Positions 1 through 9,651 of a stretch of DNA of 64,000 bases are shown here, in pieces. The DNA is from Ideonella_A sakaiensis_A (GTDB lineage Bacteria > Pseudomonadota > Gammaproteobacteria > Burkholderiales > Burkholderiaceae_C), in NCBI RefSeq assembly GCF_048320135.1, contig NZ_CP182947.1:4526001-4590000 (forward strand), read 5' to 3'. Made by a program: the position numbers and the translations under genes. How positions within the stretch are numbered: the stretch's first letter is position 1; every line of letters begins with the position of its first letter. The notes below the pieces were generated by a model. That model saw only the letters and a program-made list of their open reading frames with translations, did not search any database and was not told the DNA's origin.

Positions 1-1
1 G

Positions 2-2206
2 AAGATCATCCCGCCTGGCACCGACCGCGCCGCCGCACCGACGCTGGCGACGCTGATCGGCACCCAAGGCCTGAGCGCAACGGTGGCTGACCTGGCGGCG
101 CGCGTCGACGAGGCCGACGATGCATTGAACCTCGGTTATCTGCGTGTGCAGACCGACCTGTACCGGCTGCGCCAGTCGGTGCTGAAGCAGAGCCAGGCGA
201 CGCGTTTTGCGGTATCGCCGGCGCTGACGCAGATCGCCGACCTCGACAACGCGACCGCGACGCGCGAGCAACTGGCCGATTTCTACCAGGATGTGCGCGC
301 CGACAAGACGATCCTGAAGCGCGATTCGTCGCCGACCGCGCCGACGCCTGCGCCGGCGCCGCGTGCCAGCGCCGCAGCGATCGGCGGTATCGGCAGCACG
401 ACCGTGTTCAGCAACACCGGATTCGGCGCCGGGGTGCGGGCAACACCGGCTCCCGCGCCAGCGGTTTTTGGTGGCGTGGTGACCGAGCGGCTCGATGCCG
501 GTCTGGTTTCCGGCGTCTTTGCGAAGGCACCCGCGCCGAGCGTCGGCACCATCATCGGCGCCGATGCACTGACCGGCAAGGCCGAGATCCGAACGACCTC
601 GATCGCGGCGCGGATGGAGCGGCCGCGTTCGATCGAGGCCAAGGATTTCACCGTCGCGACGCGAGCCGACATCATCAGCAAGCTGGCGGCGCTCGGCCTC
701 GACATGGACGACCTCGACGTGCACGGCATCGCCGACGAAGGCAAATTCGACAGCACCGGCCAGCCGCTGCGCGGCGAGGCGGTCAAGCTGTCTGCGCTGC
801 GCGCGAACAATTTCGCAGCGGTGCTGCGCGACCCCGACCCCGAAGCCGACAAGGCCGACGAGGCGGCGTTCTTTTTCAGCGGCGTCGACCTGTCCGACTA
901 CACGGTGGCGCTGCTGCGCAACGCCGAAGGCATCGTGCGCCGCTACCGCGATGCGCTGGAGCGCATGCGCAAGACGCTGGAGACGACGCAAGGCCTGCTG
1001 CGCGACATCAACTCGCGGCTGGGCGTGGTCGCGCGCGAACTGGCCGAAGCGCGCCAGGACGTCGCAACCGCACGTGCACTGCTGGCCGAGGACGAACAGC
1101 GTGCGCGAGATCTCAACGCACACCGCGACGAGGTGATTGCCGAACACGTCAAGTTCCTCGCCTATTCGCGGGTCCGGGTTGCTGCGCGCAGCGTCGATTC
1201 GCCGTCGCGCTGGCTGGACTCCGCGCTCGAACCCGACGTCGTGCCGGCCTGCCTGGCTGCGCACGACAACCCGCCCGACGATGTGTTGGCGATGCTGGCG
1301 CTGCTGCGGCGCGCTCCGCTCGACTGGTTCCCGGCGATGCGCCCGCACCTGCAACTGATCGACCAACCTGCGCTCGCCGACCGTCTGATCGCTGCACTGC
1401 AAACGCCGGTGGCCTCGACATTGGCGTTGAACACCAGCGCGCCCGCGAAGCAGGCGTCGATGCTGGCGCTGCGTGCCCAGTCCGACAGCGTGATGCTGGC
1501 GCGCGCCACGGCGCTGCCGCAGGCGCAGGCCGCGCTGCAGGCCGGCGCCGGCGTGCGTGCCAAGGTCGACCTGTTTGCCCGCGCGGCCAGCCTCGGCGAC
1601 CTGCTCGGCGGCGCGGCCGAAAGCAGCGAACTGAAACGCCGCGCTGCGGCCGAGTTCGAGCGCATCGAAAGCATCGCCGCCTGCCTCCACGAGCGGCTGT
1701 CGCGGGTGCGCGCGGCGATCCGTCTGCAATGGGCCGAGGCCTACAGCCAGTTCGATGCGGCGCGCGGCCAGGCCGACCTCGGTGATCTGAGCGGTCTGCC
1801 GCGCTTCGGTGAACTGCCGCGCGAAGAACGCGAGGACCTGCGCGAACTCGCCGCCTGGCTGCAGGGCCGCGCCGACCGCAACAATCCGCAGGCGGTGGCG
1901 CTGCTCGCCGACCTGGTGCGGGTCTGCCTGCTCGCCGCCAGCCATTCGCCGACCGGCGAACTGGTCGCCGGTCGCATCGTGCGCCCGCTGCCGCTGAACC
2001 CCGGCCTGCGCCTGGATGTGCGCGCGCTGCTGCCCGACCGGGTGCGCATCGGCATGCAGCTGCAGTTCTTCGAAGCCAACGAGGTGGCGGCGCGCGCGGT
2101 GGTCGAGGACCTCAGCGGCGATGTCGCTTCGGTGCGCGTGACGCAGACGGTGCGCGCGAATCTGGCCACCAGTCTGGCCACGACGGTGAATTTCCTGACG
2201 CGATGA
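2..2206 (+). CDS. eCIS-locus protein of unknown function (5' end outside window)
   Basis: The reading frame is open from the first bases of the window, so the true start lies upstream and the product exceeds the 735 codons seen. I do not recognise a named family. Seen: an Ala/Pro-rich low-complexity stretch at about nt 330-480, a predicted long coiled coil at about nt 940-1150 (heptad-like Leu, Ala and Arg spacing), and an alpha-helical C-terminal half. No signal peptide or membrane segment is visible in the part present. The stop overlaps the next ATG by four bases (ATGA), and the run continues into an AAA+ ATPase and a DUF4157 protein, the pair typical of extracellular contractile injection systems. 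A structural or assembly role in such a particle is inferred from context only; the domain content is undetermined. Confidence 0.7.
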   Translation, partial: KIIPPGTDRAAAPTLATLIGTQGLSATVADLAARVDEADDALNLGYLRVQTDLYRLRQSVLKQSQATRFAVSPALTQIADLDNATATREQLADFYQDVRADKTILKRDSSPTAPTPAPAPRASAAAIGGIGSTTVFSNTGFGAGVRATPAPAPAVFGGVVTERLDAGLVSGVFAKAPAPSVGTIIGADALTGKAEIRTTSIAARMERPRSIEAKDFTVATRADIISKLAALGLDMDDLDVHGIADEGKFDSTGQPLRGEAVKLSALRANNFAAVLRDPDPEADKADEAAFFFSGVDLSDYTVALLRNAEGIVRRYRDALERMRKTLETTQGLLRDINSRLGVVARELAEARQDVATARALLAEDEQRARDLNAHRDEVIAEHVKFLAYSRVRVAARSVDSPSRWLDSALEPDVVPACLAAHDNPPDDVLAMLALLRRAPLDWFPAMRPHLQLIDQPALADRLIAALQTPVASTLALNTSAPAKQASMLALRAQSDSVMLARATALPQAQAALQAGAGVRAKVDLFARAASLGDLLGGAAESSELKRRAAAEFERIESIAACLHERLSRVRAAIRLQWAEAYSQFDAARGQADLGDLSGLPRFGELPREEREDLRELAAWLQGRADRNNPQAVALLADLVRVCLLAASHSPTGELVAGRIVRPLPLNPGLRLDVRALLPDRVRIGMQLQFFEANEVAARAVVEDLSGDVASVRVTQTVRANLATSLATTVNFLTR

Positions 2207-3609
2207 GCAGCAACGACCTGAATGTTCGACGGCTGCGGCTCGAGTTGCCGCACGACATGTCCGCGCATGCACTGCGATCGCGCGTCGAGGACGCGTTGCG
2301 CATCGCGTCGATGCCGACTTCGCTGGCGCATCGCTTCGTGCTGCTGCGCCGGCTGCGGCTGGTGCTGCCTCGCGAAGCCAGTGCGCAAAGCCTGGCGCTG
2401 CAGCTCGAGCGTGAATGGCGCGCCATCGAATCGCTGGCGCAGCCGATGGCCAGCGCATCGGCCGATGCGCCAGTGGTGTGGGCTGCGCACGAGGCCGAGG
2501 CGCGCCTGCTGCTGCTGCAGCGCTGGCTGGATGGGCGCGACACCGGGGCCTGGTTCTGGCAGCGCCTGCTACCGACAACACACCCGGCGCTGCCGCTCGC
2601 CTTGTGCCTGCAGGTGTTGCTGTTCGAGCCTCTCGAGAACGAGCCGGCGCATGCCGCCTTGGCGGTTGGCCAGCGCGCCGAGCTGTGGCGCGAGGCACTG
2701 CCGCGAATCGAGGCTGCAGGGCAGATGCCGGCGTTGATGGCTGTGCTGTCGGTGGACGAGCACAAGGCTTTGCTGGGCTTTGTCGCCAAGTCACCGCCTG
2801 CCAAGGGTCGAGCGACCGCGGCAGTGCAGGCGCGGCGCGCCGAAGCCGATGCATCGGTGTCGCCGCGAAATGAAGCGAGCGCAGCGTCATCGGCGCGCGC
2901 CAGCCTGGTCCCGCGCCTGCCATTCGAACAGCCTATCGACGACGAAGGAAGCGCCGACACGCCTGCTCGGCCGTCTGGCGAAACGGATGATTCAAGGTTT
3001 CTGGTTCCGGCCAGACCAACGCCGCTGGTCGCTGATGTGGCTGCCCCGCAACTTGTAGCCGAAGCGCCCGCTGTGCATGGCACCTCGACCGAACGCACAG
3101 CCGCCGAGACCAAACCGACGCAGCATCCCGCCGAGCCAGCGCCATCGGCTGTTGCCGAATTCGACGGCGCCCTCGACACCGCCTGGGCCGGCCTGTGGTT
3201 TCTGCTGCCGCTGCTGCTGCGCCAGGGACTGTCGCAGCAGCCCCAACCTGCACGGTTGTTCGCGGCGATCCTGCAGCTGGCGGTCGAGCACCATCGCCTG
3301 GATGCAACGGCGCGAAGCTGGGTCGAGCAGGTCGCGCACCACGCCGATCTCGACGAAGCCGCGATGTCGGCGCTGCGTCCGGCGGCCGCCGGCGCATGGC
3401 GTCATGCACGCGTGATTTGTGTCCGCGAAGCGCGGCTGCCGCTGCGCCGCGTGCTGCACCGGCCCGGCCGGGTCTGGCTGGCGCCGCACCGCGTCGATCT
3501 GACGCTGCCGCTGCAGCACGTCGATGTGCGCATCCGCCGCGCCGGTTTCGACATCGACCCGGGTTTTGTGCCGTGGCTCGACAGCGTGATCCGTTTCCAC
3601 TACCTCTGA
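2203..3609 (+). CDS. eCIS-locus protein of unknown function, possible Afp14/tape-measure-like role
   Basis: This gene encodes 468 residues and starts inside the stop of the preceding gene (ATGA overlap). It has a helical N-terminal half, an Ala/Pro/Glu-rich probably disordered linker at about residues 200-320, and a compact C-terminal domain that begins with a Leu-rich helix (AGLWFLLPLLL) and ends in a well-ordered segment with the tail PWLDSVIRFHYL. This C-terminal pattern reminds me of a domain found next to the ATPase in eCIS loci, where an Afp14 or tape-measure-type protein often sits, but I cannot confirm homology by eye. It directly precedes the ATPase (TGATG junction, one-base overlap), so the two are almost certainly co-translated. 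The cargo gene follows. Confidence 0.6.
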   Translation: MSSNDLNVRRLRLELPHDMSAHALRSRVEDALRIASMPTSLAHRFVLLRRLRLVLPREASAQSLALQLEREWRAIESLAQPMASASADAPVVWAAHEAEARLLLLQRWLDGRDTGAWFWQRLLPTTHPALPLALCLQVLLFEPLENEPAHAALAVGQRAELWREALPRIEAAGQMPALMAVLSVDEHKALLGFVAKSPPAKGRATAAVQARRAEADASVSPRNEASAASSARASLVPRLPFEQPIDDEGSADTPARPSGETDDSRFLVPARPTPLVADVAAPQLVAEAPAVHGTSTERTAAETKPTQHPAEPAPSAVAEFDGALDTAWAGLWFLLPLLLRQGLSQQPQPARLFAAILQLAVEHHRLDATARSWVEQVAHHADLDEAAMSALRPAAAGAWRHARVICVREARLPLRRVLHRPGRVWLAPHRVDLTLPLQHVDVRIRRAGFDIDPGFVPWLDSVIRFHYL

Positions 3610-5564
3610 TGAACGCACCCGCCTCCGAAATCGAACAAGGCCAGCTCGGTTGCCGCGATCTCGCGTTGGCGGCATTCGGCGCGCTGTTGCAGGCTGCACC
3701 GCCACAGGACGCACCCGAGGCGCGTTTTCTGCACGAGGCCTGGCAACGTGCTGGCGGTGCGGACTGGCCGCAGCAGGTGGCGCACTCGCTGGCAATGCCG
3801 CCGGCGCACGATGCCTTGCTGATTCGCGCCGCCGAGCAGCTGCAGCTGCAACCGGTCGAGGTGCTCGCGATGGCGCTGGCCGCCGCGGTCGAGGACGATC
3901 CGCTGGTCGGCCGGCTGATGGCCTGGCTGCAGGCACCGGTGGCCAGTGCGCGCCCGAGCCTGGCCTTGCTGGCGCGGGCCTTTGCGCCCTTGTGCGCGAG
4001 CGGGCGCAGCGACGCCCAGGCCGAGGCCGAGACGCTGTACGCGCTGGCCTTCGGTGCGGCCGTGCGATCCGGTGCGCTGCTGCTCGACGCCGACGACCGG
4101 CCGCTGTGCGAACGTGGCCTGCGAATCCAGGCGCCGCTGGCTGCCGCCTTGGCCGGCATCGAGACCGACTGGCCCGGCGCACCGGGTGCGCAGCCGGCCG
4201 GCGCCGATGGCCTGGACGCCGACGCGCTCGATCGATGGGCGAAGCGGTTGGCAGCCAGCGATGGCGCCGGCCTGCTGATCCGCAGCGCCAGCACGGCCGA
4301 GGCGCAGGCCGTCGCCGCCGCGCTCGCCGCACGGCTGGGCGTGCGGCCGGCCTGGTGGGGCAGGGAGCTGCCGCCGGGTGCCGATTTGTGGATGTCGCTG
4401 GGCTGCCGGCTGCCGGTATTTCTCTTGCCTGCGGCGCCTGGCGAGGTCGTGTGTATGCCGCCGCTACGCCATCACACCGGGCCGGTGCTGGTGCTGGCAG
4501 GTCTGGACGGCAGCATCCGCCGTGACGACGGCGTGCTTGCCGAATGGCGGGTGCCACGCGCGACGCTGGCGGTGCGCGAAGCACTGTGGCGCGATGCGCT
4601 CGGCGACAGTCCGGCGGCGACCCAGGCGGCGCGCCGCTACCGCGCCGCACCGGCTCAGGCGGCCGAACACGCTCGGCTGGCACAACTGCTGGTCGCCGGC
4701 GAGGCGGCAAACGCAGGTATCGGCGATCGCATCGCGCAGGCGGCGCGGCTGAGCTCGGCCTGCCGCGCACTGGAAGCGCTGGCGATGCCGCTGCCTGAAC
4801 CGGTCTGCGACCAGGCGCTGGTCGTCGCCGACGGCGTGCGCGCCGAACTGCAGCGCGTGCTGCAGCGCTGCGAGCAGCGCGAGACGCTGCACGAGCGGCT
4901 CGGCGCCGCCGCGCGCACCCGAGCATGCGAAGGTGTGCGGCTGCTGTTCACCGGTGCCTCCGGCACCGGCAAGTCGCTGGCCGCGCAGTGGCTGGCATCG
5001 CGTCTCGGTCTGCCGATCTATCGCGTCGACCTGTCGTCGATGCTGAGCAAGTGGATCGGCGAGACCGAAAAAAACCTGGCCGAGCTGCTGGCACGCGCCG
5101 AGCATGCCGATGTGCTGCTGCTGTTCGACGAGGCCGACGCGCTGTTCGGCAAACGCACCGAGGTGGCGTCGGCCAACGACCGCTTTGCCAATGCGCAGAC
5201 CAACTACCTGCTGCAGCGCATCGAGACGCATGGCGGCATCGTCGTGCTGACCGCCAACAGCCGCAGCCGCTTCGACCCGGCGTTTGCGCGCCGGCTCGAC
5301 TTCATCGTCGACTTCAGCGCGCCCGACGCGCAGGCGCGGCGCGAACTGTGGCGGATGCACCTCGGCGAGGCCAGCGACTGCGACGATGCCGCGATCAACC
5401 GGCTCGCGGCGCGCGTCGACCTCGCCGGCGGCAACATCCGCAACGCGGTGCTCGCAGCGGCCGCCAGCGCCGGATCGCGCGGCGAGCCGATCGGCATCGA
5501 CGACATCGGCGCCGGCGTGCGCGCCGAATTCCGCAAGCTGGGCCGCACGCCACAGGAGTTCTGA
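3609..5564 (+). CDS. AAA+ ATPase of eCIS type (Afp15/Pvc15-like)
   Basis: The chosen ATG overlaps the upstream stop by one base, giving 651 residues; longer in-frame starts would lie inside the preceding gene. The C-terminal third is a classical AAA+ module of the FtsH/Cdc48 class: Walker A GASGTGKS at 449-456 (Lys455), Walker B LLLFDEAD with Asp507/Glu508, a sensor-1-like TANS segment, and Arg-finger candidates FARRLDF at about 561-562. The N-terminal 400 residues are helical and not recognisable. In eCIS loci an ATPase of this kind is conserved beside the cargo and is needed for assembly or loading (Afp15/Pvc15; established for the family). It sits between an unknown eCIS gene and the DUF4157 protein, whose ATG overlaps this stop by one base. 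The AAA+ call is firm; the eCIS assignment rests on neighbours. Confidence 0.82.
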   Translation: MNAPASEIEQGQLGCRDLALAAFGALLQAAPPQDAPEARFLHEAWQRAGGADWPQQVAHSLAMPPAHDALLIRAAEQLQLQPVEVLAMALAAAVEDDPLVGRLMAWLQAPVASARPSLALLARAFAPLCASGRSDAQAEAETLYALAFGAAVRSGALLLDADDRPLCERGLRIQAPLAAALAGIETDWPGAPGAQPAGADGLDADALDRWAKRLAASDGAGLLIRSASTAEAQAVAAALAARLGVRPAWWGRELPPGADLWMSLGCRLPVFLLPAAPGEVVCMPPLRHHTGPVLVLAGLDGSIRRDDGVLAEWRVPRATLAVREALWRDALGDSPAATQAARRYRAAPAQAAEHARLAQLLVAGEAANAGIGDRIAQAARLSSACRALEALAMPLPEPVCDQALVVADGVRAELQRVLQRCEQRETLHERLGAAARTRACEGVRLLFTGASGTGKSLAAQWLASRLGLPIYRVDLSSMLSKWIGETEKNLAELLARAEHADVLLLFDEADALFGKRTEVASANDRFANAQTNYLLQRIETHGGIVVLTANSRSRFDPAFARRLDFIVDFSAPDAQARRELWRMHLGEASDCDDAAINRLAARVDLAGGNIRNAVLAAAASAGSRGEPIGIDDIGAGVRAEFRKLGRTPQEF

Positions 5565-8500
5565 TGCCGACGCTGGCCGCGCCCGCGAGCCGCTCCGCAG
5601 CGTCGGAAAACGAGCGGCGCAGCCGAAGTGGCCGCAGCAACGCTCCGCCATCGACGCAGCCGCGTGCCGCAACTGCGCGAGCCCCGCCGGCGGCGCAACG
5701 TGCGGGCCTGCCGCGTTATCTGCAGCGTGACGGTGCCGGCCAGCCCTTGCCGCAGCCCGTACGCCGCGACATGGAGCAGCGTTTCGGCGAACCGCTCGGT
5801 GGCGTGCGCGTTCATGCCGACGGTGCTGCGGCTGCGTCCGCCCGCACGATCGGCGCACGCGCCTACACGCACCGGCAGGACGTGGTTTTCGGCGCCGGCG
5901 CCTACGACCCGCAATCGCGCGCCGGACGCGGCCTGCTGGCCCATGAGTTGACGCATGTGGTGCAGCAGAAGCGCGCCGGCGCCGCGCTGCAGCCCAGCGT
6001 CGCCGACGGCGGTGCGCGCCGCGTGCCGGCGGGCGGAGATGCAGCCGAGCGCGAAGCCGAGCTCAATGCACGAAAGGTGCACACGCCGGCGCCGCTGACG
6101 GCCACGCAGTTGCCGACCCAAGCCGTGCAGGCCGACCTGCTCGACAAGTTGGGCGATGCGGCCGGCGCGGTCGGCGGCGCGGTGGTGGACGCCGGTGGCG
6201 CGGTGGTCGATGCCGGTGGTGCGGTCGTCGACGCGGCCGGCGAAGCGATCGGCGACGTCGCGATGGCGCTGGTCGAACGGGTGGCGCCCGAGCTGGCGCC
6301 GATCATCCGCCAGGGTCCGATGGCCTGGCTGCGCGACATCGTGGCCCAGGCCTTCGACGGCATCGCCGCGGTGCTGAACCGGCTCGATCCGAGCGGCACG
6401 CTGGCCGGCATGCTGGAGTTGTTCACCGGCCTGGTCTCGCGTGCCGCCGGCATCGTTGCCGCGCTGGCGTCGGGCGACTGCCAGCCGCTGCTCGCTGCGA
6501 TCGGCCAGCTGAAGAATTTCGTCACCGAGGTCGCCGGCGAAGCCTGGGACCGCCTGAGTGCCTTCTTCGCACCGGTCGGGCAGTTCTTCAGCGACCTGTG
6601 GGCCGGCTACGGCGCGCCCGCGGTCGAGTGGCTGCAGCAGTTTGCCGGCGGTGTGTGGGAGAGCGTCCAGCAGTTCGGCACCGACATCTGGAACTGGACC
6701 GCGCCGGTGCGCAATGCGGTCGGCGATGCCTGGGGCTGGGTCAAGGAGCAGTTGTTCGGACCGGAAGATGCCGGCAGTGGCGACAGCTCCGACGGCATCA
6801 TCGGCTGGGTCACGACCAAGGCCGGCGAAGCCTGGGACTGGGTCAAGGAGCAGACGCGTCCGGTCTGGCAACCGATTTCGAACGCCGCCGACCGCGTGGC
6901 CGAACTGCTGCCGCCGCCATTCCTGCAGGGCCTGGGCGAGCAGATGCAGGGCCTGTCGGCCGAACTGGAGACGGCCGAAGGCGCGATGGAAGGCGGCGGC
7001 GCGGTGGCCGAGAACCGCGAGACGCTGGCCAGCGTGCTGCCCAGCGTGTCACGCATCATCGGCGGCGTGCGCGGCGTCATCGTCGGCGCGGGGCAGTGGC
7101 TGACGGCGAAGATCGGCAGCTTCAGTGCCGGTATCGCCGCGCTGATGGGCGCGCTGCGCGGCAGCAGCCTGCTGGGGGCGCTGGCCGGCGCGCTCGGCTG
7201 GCTGGAAAGCGCAGCCGAGCGGCTGATCGTCTGGGTGCAGTCGGGTGTCGGCGCGCTGTTCGAGCGCGTGCTCGGCGCCTTCGATGCGCTGTCGCCGTTC
7301 GTCGAAGCCGCCGCCGGCGTCGCGCGCCGCTTGATCGGCGTGGTCGGCAACCTGCTGCGGCTGCCGCAGCTGATCCTCAGCACGGTGTGGGAGGCCATCC
7401 CCTGCTGCATCCGCGAGCCGATCAAGAATTTTGTTCTGCAGCAGATCCTCGGCCGCATTCCGGTCTTCGGCCAGTTCTTCACCGACCCGACGCTGTGGCC
7501 ACGGGTGCAGGCCACTGCGATGCGCATCCTGCGCCAGGTCTTCGTCGATGGCGACATCCCGCGCGCGGCGTGGAGTTTTTTCCAGGCGGTGCTCGGCGTG
7601 CTCGGCGTGCCGGCGCAACTGGTCGTGCAGATCCTGCGCAAGGCGGCCACCGCGATCGGCGACATCCTGACCAACCCGATCGGTTTCCTGCTCAACCTGC
7701 TTGGCGCTGTGCGCACCGGTTTCGGCCTGTTCTTCAGCAACATCCTGACCCACCTGCTCGGCGGCGTCACCGGCTGGCTGATGGGCCAGGTGCGCGACGC
7801 CGGCATCACGCCGCCGGCCGACTTCTCGCTGCGTTCGATCCTCGGCTTTGTGCTCGACGTGCTCGGCGTCACCGCCCAGCGCATCTGGGCCAAGCTGGAG
7901 CGCCGGCTCGACCCGGCGACCGTCGCGCGGCTGCGCGCGATGCTGAGCGCGGCCACCGGCGTCTGGCGCTTCGTCTACCTGCTCGTCACGCAGGGCCCGG
8001 CCGCGTTGTGGGAAGAGATCCAGGGCCAGCTCGGCGACCTTTGGCAGACCGTGCTGACCGGCGTCATCGGCTGGATCAGCACCCGTGTCATCGACCGCGC
8101 AGTGCGCTGGCTGATGAGCCTGCTCGACGTGACGGGCATCATGCCGGTGATCAACGCGCTGATCGCGATCTACAACGCGATCGAATCCTTCTTCCAGTAT
8201 CTGAGGCAGATGCTGGAGATCGTCTCGCGCGTGCTCGACGGCATCCTCGGCATCGCGCGCGGCGCGATCGAAGCGGCGGCCGGCTTCCTCGAAGGCGCGC
8301 TGGCGCGCGCGCTACCGGTGGCGATCGGTTTTCTCGCCAACCAGTTCGGGCTCGGGCGCCTCGGCGAACGCATCCGCGAGTTGCTGGAACGTGTGCAAGG
8401 CGTCGTCGACCGCGCACTCGACTGGCTGGTCGACCGGGCGATCCGGCTCGGCCAGAGCCTGATCGCGCTGGCGCGGCGCGGTGCCTCGGCGGTCGGCAGC

Positions 8501-9625
8501 GCGGTGCGCAACCTGCGCGAATGGTGGCGCAACCGCTTCGGCTTCACCGCGGCCAACGGCGAGCGCCACGAGTTGTATTTCACCGGTGAAGGCGCCGCTG
8601 CGCAGCTGACGATCGCCTCCGAACCGAAATCGTTCAGCGCCTTCCTCGACGAGCAGGAGGCCGGTGCCGATGCCGCGAAGCGCACCCGCATCGAGACCGC
8701 ACGCACGACCCACCGCAGCCTGCTGGCGAAGATGCGCACCGCGGTTCCCGCCGGAGCAGCCGCCGGCGCCGGCCCCGCCGACGCGGATGCCGCCGAAATC
8801 GTTCGACTGACCCACGAGCTGGCCGGGATCGCTCGCGAGCTGATTGGCGGCGACGCCGCCAGCGCATCGACCGCGCCGGTGTTCGGCGGACTGCAAGGCG
8901 GCATGGGGCGATCGGTGCGGGTCGATCGGCTGACCTCGGTCCATCCGCCGGGCGACCAGCCGAGCGTCAGCGGCGGCCTGTGGGACACCCTCGGCCGGCG
9001 CCGCCAGGGGGGAACCACCTACTACATCATGGGGCATCTGCTGAATCACCATCTCGGCGGCACAGGCTCGTCGTGGGCCAATCTGACGCCGATGACGGGG
9101 TCGATGAACACGACCTTCTCGAGCCGCTTCGAGGAACGGGCCAAGCAGCGCGTGCACGACCAGAACGTCGCGCTGCGCTTCGAGGCCTCGGTCCGCTTCG
9201 GTCGCGGTGCGCGCACTGCCGAGCAGCAGCGCCTGCGCGCCACCGCCAATCCCGACGACGCACTGGTCGCCGACATCATCGCCGCCGAGCAGCATGTGCC
9301 GACGCAGGTCAGTGCCAGCGCAGCCGACCTCGGCGATGGACCGCCAGGGACCAGTCCGGTGGCACCGTTCAACGAGACGCACACCATCGTCGACGACCCG
9401 GACCTCTACGACGTGACCGGCACGCCGCGCCAGCCGGCCTATGTCAGCGAGATGAGCGACGCGCAACTGGCGCAGCACTGCGCCGTGCCGGGGCCACCCC
9501 GGCCGGGCTTCCCGAACCGCCCGTGGCGCAGCGTCGCCGCACTGATCGCCAATACCGGAACCAGCCGCAACTGGGACGAGATCGTTGCCTCGACCAACGC
9601 ACGGCTGCGTCTTTACCGGCAGTAG
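5564..9625 (+). CDS. Giant DUF4157 (eCIS core) protein with nuclease-like C-terminal tail, probable eCIS cargo
   Basis: This gene encodes 1353 residues. The ATG overlaps the ATPase stop by one base; longer in-frame starts lie inside the ATPase gene. Residues about 48-135 form a DUF4157/eCIS core domain (FGEPLGGVRVH, then LLAHELTHVVQQ with the zinc-protease-like HELTH at 127-131). Residues about 204-226 repeat AVVDAGG three times. From about 240 to 1030 there is a very long, Trp/Leu/Ala-rich helical region with no catalytic motif, and the block EAWDWVKEQ / DAWGWVKEQ occurs twice. The C-terminal 200 residues contain GHLLNHHLGG (1157-1166) followed by NLTPM (1173-1177), which resembles the GH...N...N-L-P arrangement of DNA/RNA non-specific endonucleases. 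Known: DUF4157 marks proteins associated with eCIS particles. Inferred: a packaged toxin with nuclease activity. No adjacent immunity gene is obvious except perhaps the next small membrane ORF. Confidence 0.78.
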   Translation: MPTLAAPASRSAASENERRSRSGRSNAPPSTQPRAATARAPPAAQRAGLPRYLQRDGAGQPLPQPVRRDMEQRFGEPLGGVRVHADGAAAASARTIGARAYTHRQDVVFGAGAYDPQSRAGRGLLAHELTHVVQQKRAGAALQPSVADGGARRVPAGGDAAEREAELNARKVHTPAPLTATQLPTQAVQADLLDKLGDAAGAVGGAVVDAGGAVVDAGGAVVDAAGEAIGDVAMALVERVAPELAPIIRQGPMAWLRDIVAQAFDGIAAVLNRLDPSGTLAGMLELFTGLVSRAAGIVAALASGDCQPLLAAIGQLKNFVTEVAGEAWDRLSAFFAPVGQFFSDLWAGYGAPAVEWLQQFAGGVWESVQQFGTDIWNWTAPVRNAVGDAWGWVKEQLFGPEDAGSGDSSDGIIGWVTTKAGEAWDWVKEQTRPVWQPISNAADRVAELLPPPFLQGLGEQMQGLSAELETAEGAMEGGGAVAENRETLASVLPSVSRIIGGVRGVIVGAGQWLTAKIGSFSAGIAALMGALRGSSLLGALAGALGWLESAAERLIVWVQSGVGALFERVLGAFDALSPFVEAAAGVARRLIGVVGNLLRLPQLILSTVWEAIPCCIREPIKNFVLQQILGRIPVFGQFFTDPTLWPRVQATAMRILRQVFVDGDIPRAAWSFFQAVLGVLGVPAQLVVQILRKAATAIGDILTNPIGFLLNLLGAVRTGFGLFFSNILTHLLGGVTGWLMGQVRDAGITPPADFSLRSILGFVLDVLGVTAQRIWAKLERRLDPATVARLRAMLSAATGVWRFVYLLVTQGPAALWEEIQGQLGDLWQTVLTGVIGWISTRVIDRAVRWLMSLLDVTGIMPVINALIAIYNAIESFFQYLRQMLEIVSRVLDGILGIARGAIEAAAGFLEGALARALPVAIGFLANQFGLGRLGERIRELLERVQGVVDRALDWLVDRAIRLGQSLIALARRGASAVGSAVRNLREWWRNRFGFTAANGERHELYFTGEGAAAQLTIASEPKSFSAFLDEQEAGADAAKRTRIETARTTHRSLLAKMRTAVPAGAAAGAGPADADAAEIVRLTHELAGIARELIGGDAASASTAPVFGGLQGGMGRSVRVDRLTSVHPPGDQPSVSGGLWDTLGRRRQGGTTYYIMGHLLNHHLGGTGSSWANLTPMTGSMNTTFSSRFEERAKQRVHDQNVALRFEASVRFGRGARTAEQQRLRATANPDDALVADIIAAEQHVPTQVSASAADLGDGPPGTSPVAPFNETHTIVDDPDLYDVTGTPRQPAYVSEMSDAQLAQHCAVPGPPRPGFPNRPWRSVAALIANTGTSRNWDEIVASTNARLRLYRQ

Positions 9626-9651
9626 AACGCTGCCATCGACATCAGCGAAAG

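Noticed and set aside
2992..4926. Long open frame (644 codons) on the minus strand opposite the ATPase and upstream gene
   Set aside because: Arg/Ala/Pro-rich, no domain, and antisense to genes with clear motifs; a typical shadow in GC-rich DNA.
4925..5563. In-frame 5' extension of the DUF4157 protein
   Set aside because: It runs through the ATPase Walker motifs in another frame and reads as Arg-rich noise; ATG 5564 overlaps the ATPase stop in the usual way.
6174..6240. Short GC-rich tandem repeat as a CRISPR or DNA repeat element
   Set aside because: It is in frame and encodes AVVDAGG repeats, so it is a protein repeat; no array with spacers exists.
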